64,000 nt of DNA from Phytophthora colocasiae (lineage: Eukaryota; Oomycota; Peronosporomycetes; Peronosporales; Peronosporaceae): contig JAGKQI010000086.1 of assembly GCA_018806915.1 (NCBI GenBank), positions 248,001-312,000 on the forward strand, given 5' to 3'. Shown piece by piece: positions 44,501 through 54,118 of the stretch. The position numbers and the translations under genes are program-made. How positions within the stretch are numbered: the stretch's first letter is position 1; each line of letters starts with the position of its first letter. The notes under the pieces are model-generated. The model worked only from the letters and a program-made list of their open reading frames with translations. It was not told where the DNA came from and ran no database searches.

Positions 44501-46212
44501 ATCGAACTGTGCAAGTGTCGGCCGTAGCCACGCGTGCAGCCCGAGCGCAACCTGGTGCCGCTGTCCTGCGAGAGGAACTGATCCGGGAAATGCGGGTTGA
44601 TCGGATCAGGCGAGCCCAGGACGAGGAGGTCTGGATCGCAGGACTAAAGAAGTACCTGGCTGGGCAGATCGCGGATCTTACTCGAGCCGAATCTGGATCC
44701 TACGCCAAGATCGCCTCCGAGTACGAGGTAGACGAACAAGATCTGCTATTTTACTGCCCACCAGGGCCGAGATCAAGTGGTGATCGCGATCGCCTGATGA
44801 GACTTGTGGTCCCAGAACCGCTACAGCAGGATGTCCTCCACCACTACCATACGACTCTGGAAGGGGGACATCAAGGGATCGGACGCACTTATCAGCGGAT
44901 CCGAGATCATTTCCACTGGAGGGGATTATATCGGAGCGTGCAGCGATACGTAGGCGAGTGTGTAGACTGTGAGACCGGAAAGGGGAGACCCACGATCCGG
45001 GGCGAGTCGCCTGGGAATCTGCAAGCGACATACCCATTCCAGATCATAGCGATGGATCACATACCTTCTCTGCCCAGATCCAACAAAGGCAACACTGAAC
45101 TACTGATCTGGGTAGATCTGTTCACGGGATATGTGATCGCAAAGGCTAGTTCCTCCCGATCGGCCCAGACCGTCGCGGAATCTTATGAAGAATGCGTGTT
45201 CCGCAGATTTGGTGCTAGCGAGATGATCAGGCACGATCGAGAACCGGGCTTCATGTCCGACTTCTTCAGATCGTTCAATAAGATCCTGGGGCAGCGACAA
45301 CGGGCGACGATGGCCTACCGGCCACAAGCCAACGGGACTGCGGAACGGATGGTGCAAACGGCGACTAGGGCGATCAAGATGTATGTTCAAGATCTCGATC
45401 AGAAGGACTGGGATGAGTACGCGGAGAGACTGACGTTCGCCATTAACACGGCTCACGATCGGGTTCAGGGAGATACCCCTCACTACCTGGTACATGGATG
45501 GGATCCGAGATCGACGTTGGAAGCAACTATCCCGATCGGATCGACCAGACGCCACGATCGCGATCCAAGACGGTGGAGATATCGGGTTCAGAGATACTAC
45601 CAGCAGTCGCGAGAACAGGTCAACGCTAGACTACGAGAGGCGATTGCAGATCGAGCCGATCGGCATAATGGGGATGTCGATCCGCATCAGATCGAAGCTG
45701 GATCACGAGTCTGGCTGTATCTAGATCGTGTGAAGGAAGGATACGCGCGTAAACTCGCTCACCTTTGGCACGGCCCGTTCCGTGTTGCAGAGAAGCTCAA
45801 CGAATTCACGATCAAGCTGGAGATCGCGGGATCTGATTACCATATCTTCCCAGTGGTCCATGTTTCTAAGCTAAAGCTGGTGCGGAATTTTCCGGATCGA
45901 CCACGGATCGAGTTGACTGTGGATGAAGCAGATCGGCTAGATTTCGATGAGATCCTCCTTCCGGAGGACAGTTGGGTCCCAGATCTGGATGCCGATGAGT
46001 ACGAGGTCGAACGGATCTCGGACATGCGAAGTGGGAAACGAACTCGCTACGGCCGGATCTATCGTGAATTCCTGGTGCACTGGGTCGGTTATGATGAGCC
46101 AACGTGGGTCGACGAAGCTGATCTTAACTGTGGCGCCATATTGAGCGCGTTCCTACGTGACCATGCTAACCGGAACCGGTTCGGCGTGATGCAGTCGCAT
46201 GAAGAAGTGTAA
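41590..46212 (+). CDS. pol: Element E pol: RT, two RNase H domains, integrase, chromodomain-like tail
   Basis: A 1540-codon open frame, in phase with the protease upstream. An acidic linker occupies residues 1-210. RT follows (SPWASPIVVIIKKNGVDIRL, LDMASGFWVV), active site YIDD at about 443. The Ty3-type RNase H lies near 650-720 (VIVYASDWAISAALMQE, NVAEKEVLALLRIL). The second, archaeal-type RNase H has Asp in SFDGSARV (814), Glu in NEAEYRGL (855), Asp in CGDSNLVI (880) and Asp in NGSADSLA (929). Integrase: H-H-C-C at 1084-1122, then Asp (AMDHIP, 1154), Asp (RHDREPG, 1214), Glu (GTAERM, 1251). A chromodomain-like end (YREFLVHWVGYDEPTWVDE) is near 1490. All catalytic residues are present. Confidence 0.95.
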   Translation: MDARPEPQESVEIPLPSVERPTYVTPRSILRRGGATKTDPDPAPISTLEPRSPTDTAEVKVAFIDPQPDPMDTPSITISSDKTPSGEAGGGETETNESLPDQAPDRTDRTCEEEIEAKTEKPDFKIEIKHVSDADAGPTVEDTPIPTAKNDRLRDRSTNEPDPTSSEGIENADQTHLHESGDFSAEDLADNLAVVPEIQISTTEEVRIEDLQVGNPGSATPEEIEKLRQIIWKKRHLLIGKGNALPPAAKGVICDIDVGDAKPIAQRVRKVAPQFREKVSDLIKGLLAAKIIRPSTSPWASPIVVIIKKNGVDIRLCIDYRLVNGLTRLMIYPMPLINDLLEDLDKVLWYCSLDMASGFWVVSMTDRARAISAFIIPFGLFEWNRMPFGLKNAPQIYQRLVDNALYGFLKISQSGNTEDSADVFESGIPEDPGRPSVLGRRSYIDDILITAGSWDQMCDRVEDLLEACDKWNLSISVAKSFWGMDKVEYLGHKVSIDGLEANPKDLKSLTDLPFPGSLRSMQSFLGSLNYYSRFIEDYAIYASVLYELREVEFAELKKRPDLRKIMDSTDPITRDPVALKSNQDGSPDISTQKGDSTPDPDLGAMPPPCSSEVEANLAQKAGDERWGRAHRAFTALKTKIASTPILRHFDMTKLPVVIVYASDWAISAALMQEHDQIYHPVAFASRTLKTNELNYNVAEKEVLALLRILDLHYTLLVGRRIKVLTRHSTLAWLFKSAGLQGRLGQWSALLSPWTLEITKCTKGEDGILGAIATNITPRSEIDEALIAIAPQKEPRRKIQMPIPTVDPGEELWVVSFDGSARVKRGGGAFSAIVWSLPEWKVIKARSDYAESLTVNEAEYRGLLLGLGMIAQLERRRLVVCGDSNLVIRQVRGEIDCKAPGLTLLKQKVLDHLRNWGDHELVHVKRDWNGSADSLATALQRGSGIEVHDEADRCDLITLNPLNEVLIPRVEDRTVQVSAVATRAARAQPGAAVLREELIREMRVDRIRRAQDEEVWIAGLKKYLAGQIADLTRAESGSYAKIASEYEVDEQDLLFYCPPGPRSSGDRDRLMRLVVPEPLQQDVLHHYHTTLEGGHQGIGRTYQRIRDHFHWRGLYRSVQRYVGECVDCETGKGRPTIRGESPGNLQATYPFQIIAMDHIPSLPRSNKGNTELLIWVDLFTGYVIAKASSSRSAQTVAESYEECVFRRFGASEMIRHDREPGFMSDFFRSFNKILGQRQRATMAYRPQANGTAERMVQTATRAIKMYVQDLDQKDWDEYAERLTFAINTAHDRVQGDTPHYLVHGWDPRSTLEATIPIGSTRRHDRDPRRWRYRVQRYYQQSREQVNARLREAIADRADRHNGDVDPHQIEAGSRVWLYLDRVKEGYARKLAHLWHGPFRVAEKLNEFTIKLEIAGSDYHIFPVVHVSKLKLVRNFPDRPRIELTVDEADRLDFDEILLPEDSWVPDLDADEYEVERISDMRSGKRTRYGRIYREFLVHWVGYDEPTWVDEADLNCGAILSAFLRDHANRNRFGVMQSHEEV

Positions 46213-46567
46213 GGGAAGTCAGGCGGGGTGACAGGGTTTCCTCGCCGTGATCGAGGAAGCTGATGTGGAGGAGAATCCAGATCAGAGCGAGGGTTTTATA
46301 TTTGTGTATATGCATGTGCGCAGGGAATTTGGCGTTGGGAGATGGTGATCCGGAATGTCGAGATGGAGATGAAAGGGGATCACGTTCTCAAAATGATGGA
46401 GTACGATGGGAATGACTGTGGGAATGGAGATTACGAGAATCACGAGTGGAGATTATGAGAGTTACGAATGGAGATGGAAGAATGCAGAACGGCCCTGGAT
46501 GGGGCTCCGAATCCGAACTCGGGAAGAAGCCCCGAGCCTTGCTGCAGGTGATCGAAGCTAACATGAC
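46213..46567. other. Spacer between pol and the convergent antisense ORF of element E
   Basis: Purine-rich on plus, with repeated GGAGAT and GAGATTA words, no ORF of note. Both converging transcripts should end around here. Confidence 0.5.
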
Positions 46568-49412
46568 TTACGGAGAAGCGGCCCCAGCGGGAGGAGGATT
46601 GAACTTGCCGATAAGGCGGGGGATCCTGGTAGCGGGATGGTTGACCGGGTCTTGCCGATACTGGTTACGCCACGGATCCTCCTCGTCACACTCCTCCAGA
46701 GCCTCGATCAGGTTCGCCGGCTCTGGGACGTTCGCGTTGGGATCCGCCCGGTTGGCACGCCGAGAGACCACGCCGGGATACCAACGAACCGCATCCACTG
46801 CCGGAATGGGGAGGTGAAGGAAGAACGGATCCAACAGGATGTCGAGATCAAACCACTGGTCGCGCATTATGGCGGGGAAGGAGGCGAGGAACTGGCGCCA
46901 AGCAGACCCAGCCCGACTCCGCCTGGCCTTGCGAGCGACGTAATACCGCTGCAGTTCGAGATCCGCATCTTGCATGGCAGAGGTAATCTCGAGGTTATGG
47001 GTAGATTCCCAAAACGCCTGGCGGTGCCGTTCCTCCAGGACGCGATAGGTGGCAGCCACGGCCGCGAGGGGTGTTCCCTCCCTCTCATGCAAATCGAGGT
47101 CGAACGTGAGGGGACCCGGGTTCGCGAAGTCGTTCCACGGCTCCAGAGCCAGCAGATCAAGCACGTTCACACCCGTGATCAACCCGTTGAGGTATTCGGT
47201 GCCGGGGGTCGGTGCAGGCCCGGCCTGTATCCGAGAAGGGAACAGCCAACCCGAAGGGATCAACAACCGTTTGCCCAGAGAATTGGCAATCAGACCCACG
47301 ATCGAATACTGCCCGATCACCTGCGGATCCCACGGTACGATGTCAGCGGCCGCGAAGGTACGCTGCCGATCGTACCCTGGAATGAAAGAGGCGACCGGGA
47401 ACAGGGGTGGTCGGAGCCCGAGGGGCGGGGAACCTCCGAGAGGAGGTGGCGGCGGTGACGGGGAACCCGGAGGTGATCCCGGAGACGGCGGGCCTGATCC
47501 ATCCGGAGATGGGCTTGAGCCGTCCGGAGACCCCGATCCACGAGCGCCAGAAGGTCCGCCTCTCGGAACCTGACCGGACTCGCGCCGGTGCGTCGAGATA
47601 GATCGTTGGCGGCTCATGTGTAGAATATCGTCCTCCTCGGAGTCCTCTGCCTCGTTGGAACGTTCCGATTCGGCCTCAGAACTAGTTCCATTGCTGAGTT
47701 CTGGACTCTCGTCCTCTTCGGACGGCGATGAGAATGGGTGCTGGGGATCGTAGTCGGAGTCTTCCTCTTCCTCGTTCTGCGAATCACCATCGGCGGGGAG
47801 CGATCCGGGCTGATCCGTCGGTGCTGGGGTCGGATCAGGGGCTGGAGTGTCGGTTTCCTCCCCTCCGGCCTGCCCAGAAGCTTGATCCGCCAACAGATCC
47901 AGCGGGCTCGCCGTTGATCCTGCCGGGGTCGGAACCACCGTTGGTGTGACAGGCTGGGTTGATCCGGAAGCTTCGGTAGCCGCAGTTTTTAGATCACGGG
48001 GTGCTGAGGAGCTCCGAGCTGGACGCTTGCGTGAGGAAGGAGGAACGGCCGGGGAAGCGGAGGCGCTTCGAGATCTTTTGGTGGCACGAGCCGCCCGTCG
48101 ATCCGCGATCCACGAGGACAACCGAGCAGAGGAATCCTCGGCGTGATGCAGCTGTTGTTCGGCTTCGGCATAATCAGCGTCCAGCTCTTGATGAGCCTGT
48201 CGAAGCTCCGCGTTCTGTCGCTGGAGTTGGTCGAGGTCAGCGAGGGCCGACGCGTTCTGTCGCTGGAGTTGGTCGAGTTCCTGTGTCGCCGCATCCCGGG
48301 CGGAACGGGCCACGTCAAGGTCTGAGAGGACCGATAAACGATCTTGGTGGCGTCGTCCAGGTCGACCTGGATTCGATCACGATCCACCGTGACTCGATTG
48401 AGATCTTGCATCGCCTGATCCCGGTCGAGGCGGGCCTGATCCAGGTCTGCGACGGCCTGATCCCGCTCGACGATCGCGGCACGATGCTGGACGGAGAGCT
48501 GGTCTCGGTCGTGCTGAATTATTTCCAGATTTCCCAAAGCGTCCGCCAGATCTTGCTCCAGATTGGAGATGGCGGCGGCATCGGCGGTTGCATCCAAAGG
48601 CGGGGCGCGAGAATCCGGTACGGATACGTCCTCCAAGGCGAGGTGTGCCCGAGCCAGTTCAGCCTGGTGATCCTCTGCCTCGCGTTCCAGGTACGCGACT
48701 CCGGCTCGAGCGGCGAGCAACTCCGCTTGGGTCCGCGTTAACTCTAACCTCAACCGAGCCTCCTCTGCCGTAGGGCGAGTCTGATCAGCGGGCATGGCCA
48801 TGGCCGCTTGTGGACCTTTGGAGGAATCGTTCCTCTGCCAGCGATCAAGGCTGCGCTGAGTGAGAGTCAAGCATGACGCACGGCGGCGAGCTCCCGTTCG
48901 CGATCCTGAAGCTCATCCCGGAGTTCAATCTCCGTCTCCCCTGCTATGCGAAGTTCGGCCAGCCGGAAGTCGATATCCTCGAGCGCAGAGTCTAGCCGCG
49001 CCTGGATCCGGGCCATTCGCTGCTCAGACTCCCGTCGTTCGGCGTCGTGATGTGCCCGCTGATCCTGCAAGGCGGCGATCGCGTCCCCATCGATAGCATC
49101 TCCGGTTCCCGACCGCAGACGAGCGATTTCGGCGTTCAGCCGCAAGATCTCCTCCGCCTGGTCGTCCCGGAAGCGCTCCATATCCTCCATGTCGGATCGC
49201 AACCGGCGAACGGTGTCGTCCAGGTGGTCCCGATCGCGACTCAAGGTTTCGCGCATCCGTTGGCTATGGGCCAGTCTCGCTTGCAAGGTGACCAGCTCAG
49301 GGTTTACCCCGGGGGTTGAGAAGCGGGAGGCGGTGGATCGAGCGGATCGGATCGAGTGCTCGCTCGAGGGCGTTCTCGGCGTCAAAGGAGGCGAGGGAGG
49401 CGGATCGGACAT
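46568..49412 (-). pseudogene. Antisense ORF set of element E, unknown coiled-coil protein of about 940 residues
   Basis: The ATG at 49412 (MSDPPPSPPLTPRTP) lies 103 bp from the 3' LTR; an ORF extension into the LTR is not needed. The first block (to 48867) is coiled coil (QRMRETLSRDRDHLDD, RLNAEIARLRSG). The second frame (48870 down to about 48320) continues heptads (DQAVADLDQARLDRDQAMQD). The third (48313-46568) starts with coiled coil, then an acidic and Pro/Ser-rich middle, then a Trp/Leu-rich region that looks folded (PSGWLFPSRIQAGPAPTP, EERHRQAFWESTHNLEI). Two frameshifts separate the blocks. No known domain recognised. It converges on pol, as in A and B. Confidence 0.62.
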
Positions 49413-49504
49413 CGTGAGGGAGTGGTGGTACTTGAACGACTTGTGTTCCAGGTGGTGAATGTGGAAATAAACCCGAAGTGAGCTGCGGCAGCTCAACTTA
49501 CGTG

Positions 49505-49515
49505 CTGGGGGCGGA
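49505..49515 (+). other. Polypurine tract of element E
   Basis: A short G-rich run, GGGGGCGGA, lies just before the 3' LTR at 49516. It is weaker than the tracts of A and C. Confidence 0.5.
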
Positions 49516-50002
49516 TGTGGTGAAGCGGACGAGAATCTTTCCCGGAGAGGCGATATCAGCCACGAACCCGAATAGAGTCGGAACGAGCGACAGGGGGGAC
49601 CTGTGATCCCCAGATCTGGGTCGAATAAGACGAAGGTACGATGGGTCCCGCCGGGGAACAGGCAACAGAGACACCGGCGGAGGAGCAAGTGGAGCGGTGT
49701 TCGTGGGTGATCCGAATCCTGCCGGAGGAAGAATGGGGAAATCAAGGATGTTCTCGCGCGATCAGCGATGACGGGGTCCCAAGTGAGCACGATCGGCTTA
49801 CCCTGGCGCCCCGAAGCCTCTAACAGCATGATCCTACTTCCCCGGGCGGCGACGAAGCGGGATCACGCAGGATCACGCAGTGATCTTCTCCCGTTTAAGT
49901 ACGAGATCAGCTCCGGATCAAGCTCAGCCCCAGGCGCGACGCAGACTCTTCTGGTGGCCTGATCCGGATTCTCCGAAGGATTACCAAGCGGGATCAGGCG
50001 GC

Positions 50003-50117
50003 GATCAAGTCCCGATTAAGTACGAGATCAAGTCCCGATTAAGTGCGAGATCAAGCGTCGGTTAAGTGCGAGATCAAGCTTCGGTTAAGTACGAGATCAA
50101 GCTTCGGTTAAGTACGG
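50003..50117 (+). repeat. 23-bp tandem repeat, five units, in the 3' LTR of E
   Basis: Units GATCAAG(N)8AAGTRCGA start at 50003, 50026, 50049, 50072 and 50095. The 5' LTR has only two units (35140-35188). Confidence 0.92.
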
Positions 50118-50397
50118 AATCGGCTCGCGATCAGGGTTAGGCACGCCTAGAAGGAGAGGAGACGGAGATTGATCTCCAAATAAACGGGGGAGATTTTGAA
50201 TTGAGAGAGACGGTTTATCTTATTTTTATTTCTCCTGTCTCCCGTACTTAAGGTGAAGAAGTCGTACTTAAATGGAGGGAGATTTGAGAGATTTTCATGC
50301 TTGAGGCTTTGATTGGCCTATTTTATCATTTTGGTATTGGTCAACCTGCTTGAAGATTTAGACCTCAAGATACAGCATTTTAAAGAGCCGCTCCACA

Positions 50398-51702
50398 ATG
50401 TCCTCCGAGCAGCATGGACTTCCACAGTCTTTAGACCTCGTCGTCTACGGTGGGGACGTAGCAAACAAAAACAAGCACCTCACGATAGGGATGGCAATGG
50501 CTCAAGTCTCCGTCCAAGCTCAAGGTCTCGCTGCAAACCAGTTCCAGCTTCATGCAAACCAGCAGATCTTAGCACAGCAGCAGCAGCTGTACACGGAGGC
50601 ACGAGTCCAACAAGCACGAGCAGAAGCGGAGTCAAGGACGAACATACTCATGGACATGATACGATCATCGCATATCGACCCTGTGGCTCTCGAGGAACAC
50701 GTTAACTCGAGACTACAATCGGCGATAACCGTCGCAAATGATGTGGCTCAGACTCAAGCACGGGCTGTAGCTGAAGCGCACGCCGTCGAGCATGCCCATA
50801 TTAGTGATGTGCGCTTTACCGAGAGGTTCAAGCAGCTGGAAAATCAGCTACAGGCAAGCTTGGATCAGAGGATGCGCGAAGTACTCACTGCGCATATAGA
50901 ACAAGTTGAGGAAGAGATTAGCTTGGCTATTACGACACAAGGTCGAGAAATAATGAAGCTGATGGAGAAACAGTTAAACGAATTTCAGAAGCAGGTCACA
51001 GTTCAACTGGAGGAGTCAAAGAGTTGCGCTGTGAAGAAAGCGAAGACAGCTATTCGAAGGCATCATGCTGAAGAATCAAGGGCACGTAATGCTATAACAG
51101 AGTCTTTGCAACAAGAAATAACCGAGTGCCAGCGGTCTGCAATTGCTAGCGCTGCGCTTCGGGCAGAAGAAATCCTGCAGACGTTTGTAAGCAAACAAAA
51201 CGTCCAGTCCCAAGCCCCGATTGGTAATGCCATTTCCTCGGCAATTGAACTTCGCTCGACCACAACCAATGCTGCCACCATCGAAATTACCAAAGGTGAA
51301 AGTGATTCGTCCTCAGACGAAAATTTGGAAGCGCCAAAGATGAAGAAATGCATTGCTGGACATCTCAACGATTACTTTCATGAACAACGTCGATCCGAAA
51401 GCGTGCTGACCAAGCACGGTCTTGGGGGAAGGCCAAGCCTTGATATCGCTCGCAGATCGGAGCAGGCCAAGGTTGCAGAGCGTGCACTGAGTCGATCCCG
51501 TCAACTTTCTAACAGCAAGAAGCAAACAAGCAAGGCTAGCTCTCACAAGAAACGTGGATCTATTCCTTCGAAAGCAGATCAAATTCGAGAAGCCGTGAAG
51601 AGGTGCAGTGACGAACGGAAAAGAATCAAGAAACAACGGGCTGTCGACGCAATGAAACTCGCCGAAGCGCTGATGAAAGGCGCGTACCTGGAGAAGCAGT
51701 GA
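50398..51702 (+). CDS. Second ORF of the hAT element F, coiled-coil protein of unknown function
   Basis: Intact 434-codon ORF from ATG 50398. It is rich in Gln, Ala and Glu over residues 40-270, predicted coiled coil (AQQQQLYTEARVQQARAEAE, EQVEEEISLAITTQGREIMK). An acidic Ser patch (ESDSSSDENLE) follows, then a strongly basic C-terminal third (SRQLSNSKKQTSKASSHKKR, CSDERKRIKKQRAVD). It lies inside the hAT terminal repeats, convergent with the transposase and 67 bp from it. Basic tail and coiled coil suggest a DNA- or transposase-associated helper. I do not recognise a family. Confidence 0.7.
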   Translation: MSSEQHGLPQSLDLVVYGGDVANKNKHLTIGMAMAQVSVQAQGLAANQFQLHANQQILAQQQQLYTEARVQQARAEAESRTNILMDMIRSSHIDPVALEEHVNSRLQSAITVANDVAQTQARAVAEAHAVEHAHISDVRFTERFKQLENQLQASLDQRMREVLTAHIEQVEEEISLAITTQGREIMKLMEKQLNEFQKQVTVQLEESKSCAVKKAKTAIRRHHAEESRARNAITESLQQEITECQRSAIASAALRAEEILQTFVSKQNVQSQAPIGNAISSAIELRSTTTNAATIEITKGESDSSSDENLEAPKMKKCIAGHLNDYFHEQRRSESVLTKHGLGGRPSLDIARRSEQAKVAERALSRSRQLSNSKKQTSKASSHKKRGSIPSKADQIREAVKRCSDERKRIKKQRAVDAMKLAEALMKGAYLEKQ

Positions 51703-51769
51703 CGGGATCAAACATGATTCTATGATACAAAGGCATAACTGAATTTCATGTACTTCTTTCATTTGCTCT

Positions 51770-54118
51770 TCATACATTCGTATCTACTTCAGCCTCATCA
51801 TCGCTATCGGGAGAAAAATACCCACTTAACAGCTCGCAATTCTCCGTGTCCTCGACCTCCAGTCCAACCTTCACGTTGGATGGGATATACGTGTCAATAT
51901 CTCGGGTGTGAAGCTTGGGGCATTGTGTGACATCGACAAATTGTCGATTGCAGTTTAAAAATGCCGACATGTCGACATTGTGCGGCGCAATTGAGCCACG
52001 TTGCGGTGTTACTAACTGCCCAGCGGTGCCGAAATCTCGCTCAATCTGTGCGGAAGAGGACGGAATGGCAAATAAAATTCGAGCCACCAGTGGCAAGAAC
52101 TTGAACGTCCCGTTATCAACTTGGCGTTTCCAAAACTCTAACACATTTTCCGGCCGATTGTCGTTCATTTGGATCGACATTGCTGCCCCCTCCCACCTCT
52201 CCAGCTCTTCGTCAACTCGCGCAGCATTCATGTCGTTAATAGCCTCGGGTGCAACGCGCTCCTCATGGATGATGTCTCCAAAACATTCCATCATATCCTC
52301 CGAAAACAGAGTAGGAGGAGCTGGCAGGGGTTCATCAACAGCAACCGGTAAGCTGGATTCTCGAGGCATAGCCACTGTATTCATCAACGACCTCACTTTG
52401 TCGTAAATGATCTTCTTGATCTTCGCGAAGTTCCTCTCTCCAGCAGCGGTGGGAACGCCATTAGAATCGGCATTACATAGTGTAATGATCTTTCTGAGGA
52501 AACCATCAAAATTCTTGAAGTTTGGATGGAGAAAAAGTTGCATCTCCAATACAAACGAACACTTTGCGATCTCTTTGCGGTCCGTATACCGAGAAAAGAA
52601 TCGTGCGTGGAAGGAGCTGTAGAGCAACGAGCGCGTTGAGGCGGCTAATGGCGTCAGGTCTTCAGGTCTAAACGCGATGCGGTGAGTGTTTGTTGACCGG
52701 TAGTCTCGAAGCTCTTTTGAACAGTCGAGAACTGTTATGCGCAACTTGTACAGTGTAAGTAGTACGTCCACTTGGTTGGCACACTCGCCTTGACTCTTTA
52801 TGTTCACCAAAGTTATCGGTTGTAGGAGAGACAGAATCTGTGTAAGGTGCTGATAGTCGCGTTCCAGCGGAAATCCAGCAGGAAGATCAGCATTGCTCCT
52901 GCGAGCCCTGTCCAGCCGCTCAGCATACCACGTCACAAGTGGCTCCCACAAGTCCAAAATACGCTTTATCACACGCGTGAGACCAAGAAACCGGTGTGCT
53001 CGATACTCTAGTAGCTGGTGTGGTGATTTCCCACCCTTGCCATAAAGACACAGCTCCTCGAACAAAGATCCCATCACCTCCACGTGTTTAACCGTGTAAA
53101 TAGTCTTCACAATACGCCGGATAAGCGCTGTCATTGCTGGGTTTTTTGATTGGTCGACGCTAGTTACCATGCCGCAGGCAGCCTTTGTAGCAGCATTTGT
53201 TAAATGCGGGATACACCACTGCCAGTTCAGTTTGAGCCCTTCGGTCATCATCCACCGTACATCTGGTCCTGCATCCGTCGTTGATCCGTATAAGTCACGG
53301 GGCGATAGTCCAAAGTCACGTAGAATATCGCTGAGCCAGCGGCGGAACGGCCGCCGGATGCCGCCTTCTCGTTCGCCGTAACGAGGTACGAAGTGCCGTG
53401 TTCCAAGCAGCACCGACTTGAGCTCAAATTGTTCCGTGACCAAGTACAACCGAAGTCCCAGATACTTCGTCGCTTGCACCTTGGAGCTCCAAAAGTCGGC
53501 AACCGCTGTAAATGTCGGCGCTGAGCCAATTCGATTCGATCGCAGGAGGTCCTCCAGCACTCCCTTGGTCGATGCGTATAGCTCCACGATCGAGTGGCTA
53601 ACCACCTTTGCATTCATCGCGGCTTGTACGGAGTCCTTGTACACAAGTTCGCGGATAGTGATCGACTCTTCATATTCACCCAGGCGAAAGGGTAAGTTGT
53701 TATTCACGATCCGGAGTGACTCCATCAATACGTACACACGCCCAGGATCGTCCCGAAACACCACACGATCCAAGTCGTTTTCGCGGGTCCGCCGACGATC
53801 GTTGCTCACTTCAGTCCGTTCAGACGTAACATCATGCGCTTTTTTCAGATGCTTGGTAGCCGCTGATGTTTTGCCAGTCGACAGAGGAAATGATACATCT
53901 TGGGATCTGCAGTTCGCGCCGGCCAAACACATCCATATAGCTGGTGCACTGCTGTCTGGTTCGCTGGATGAGTTGTCGGGCTCCTTAATCAGCCTCACTC
54001 CGTACGAAAAAATTATTGATTTCTCGTTCCGCCGTGGTGGTAGCACTATAAATCCAGCTGGCGGCTCGAAGGCATTAATGGCGTCGCGAATGCTTGGAGG
54101 TATCAAGTGCACCGGCAT
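51770..54118 (-). CDS. hAT-family transposase of element F
   Basis: Intact 782-codon ORF from a true ATG at 54116-54118. The N-terminus has a BED-type-like zinc finger: Cys in WMCLAGANC, then HLKKAH, near residues 62-95. The catalytic region contains TTDAGPDVRWMM (hAT-type Asp) and WCIPHLTNAATKAACG (Cys-x2-His motif). The C-terminal dimerisation domain is clear: LPLVARILFAIPSSSAQIERDFGTAGQLVTP, split here as ILFAIPSSSAQIERDF and GTAGQLVTPQRGSI. It would cut and move element F through its 8-bp-duplicating reaction. All parts look whole. Confidence 0.93.
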   Translation of the reverse strand: MPVHLIPPSIRDAINAFEPPAGFIVLPPRRNEKSIIFSYGVRLIKEPDNSSSEPDSSAPAIWMCLAGANCRSQDVSFPLSTGKTSAATKHLKKAHDVTSERTEVSNDRRRTRENDLDRVVFRDDPGRVYVLMESLRIVNNNLPFRLGEYEESITIRELVYKDSVQAAMNAKVVSHSIVELYASTKGVLEDLLRSNRIGSAPTFTAVADFWSSKVQATKYLGLRLYLVTEQFELKSVLLGTRHFVPRYGEREGGIRRPFRRWLSDILRDFGLSPRDLYGSTTDAGPDVRWMMTEGLKLNWQWCIPHLTNAATKAACGMVTSVDQSKNPAMTALIRRIVKTIYTVKHVEVMGSLFEELCLYGKGGKSPHQLLEYRAHRFLGLTRVIKRILDLWEPLVTWYAERLDRARRSNADLPAGFPLERDYQHLTQILSLLQPITLVNIKSQGECANQVDVLLTLYKLRITVLDCSKELRDYRSTNTHRIAFRPEDLTPLAASTRSLLYSSFHARFFSRYTDRKEIAKCSFVLEMQLFLHPNFKNFDGFLRKIITLCNADSNGVPTAAGERNFAKIKKIIYDKVRSLMNTVAMPRESSLPVAVDEPLPAPPTLFSEDMMECFGDIIHEERVAPEAINDMNAARVDEELERWEGAAMSIQMNDNRPENVLEFWKRQVDNGTFKFLPLVARILFAIPSSSAQIERDFGTAGQLVTPQRGSIAPHNVDMSAFLNCNRQFVDVTQCPKLHTRDIDTYIPSNVKVGLEVEDTENCELLSGYFSPDSDDEAEVDTNV

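Noticed and set aside
46637..47458. 273-aa plus-strand ORF near the end of element E
   Set aside because: It overlaps the minus-strand ORF, which is longer and has coiled-coil and compositional structure. The plus frame looks like its shadow.
48867..49829. Longer form of the E antisense ORF starting inside the 3' LTR
   Set aside because: The extra N-terminal part is LTR sequence and is repeated in the 5' LTR (34763-34966). The ATG at 49412 in internal sequence is a better start.
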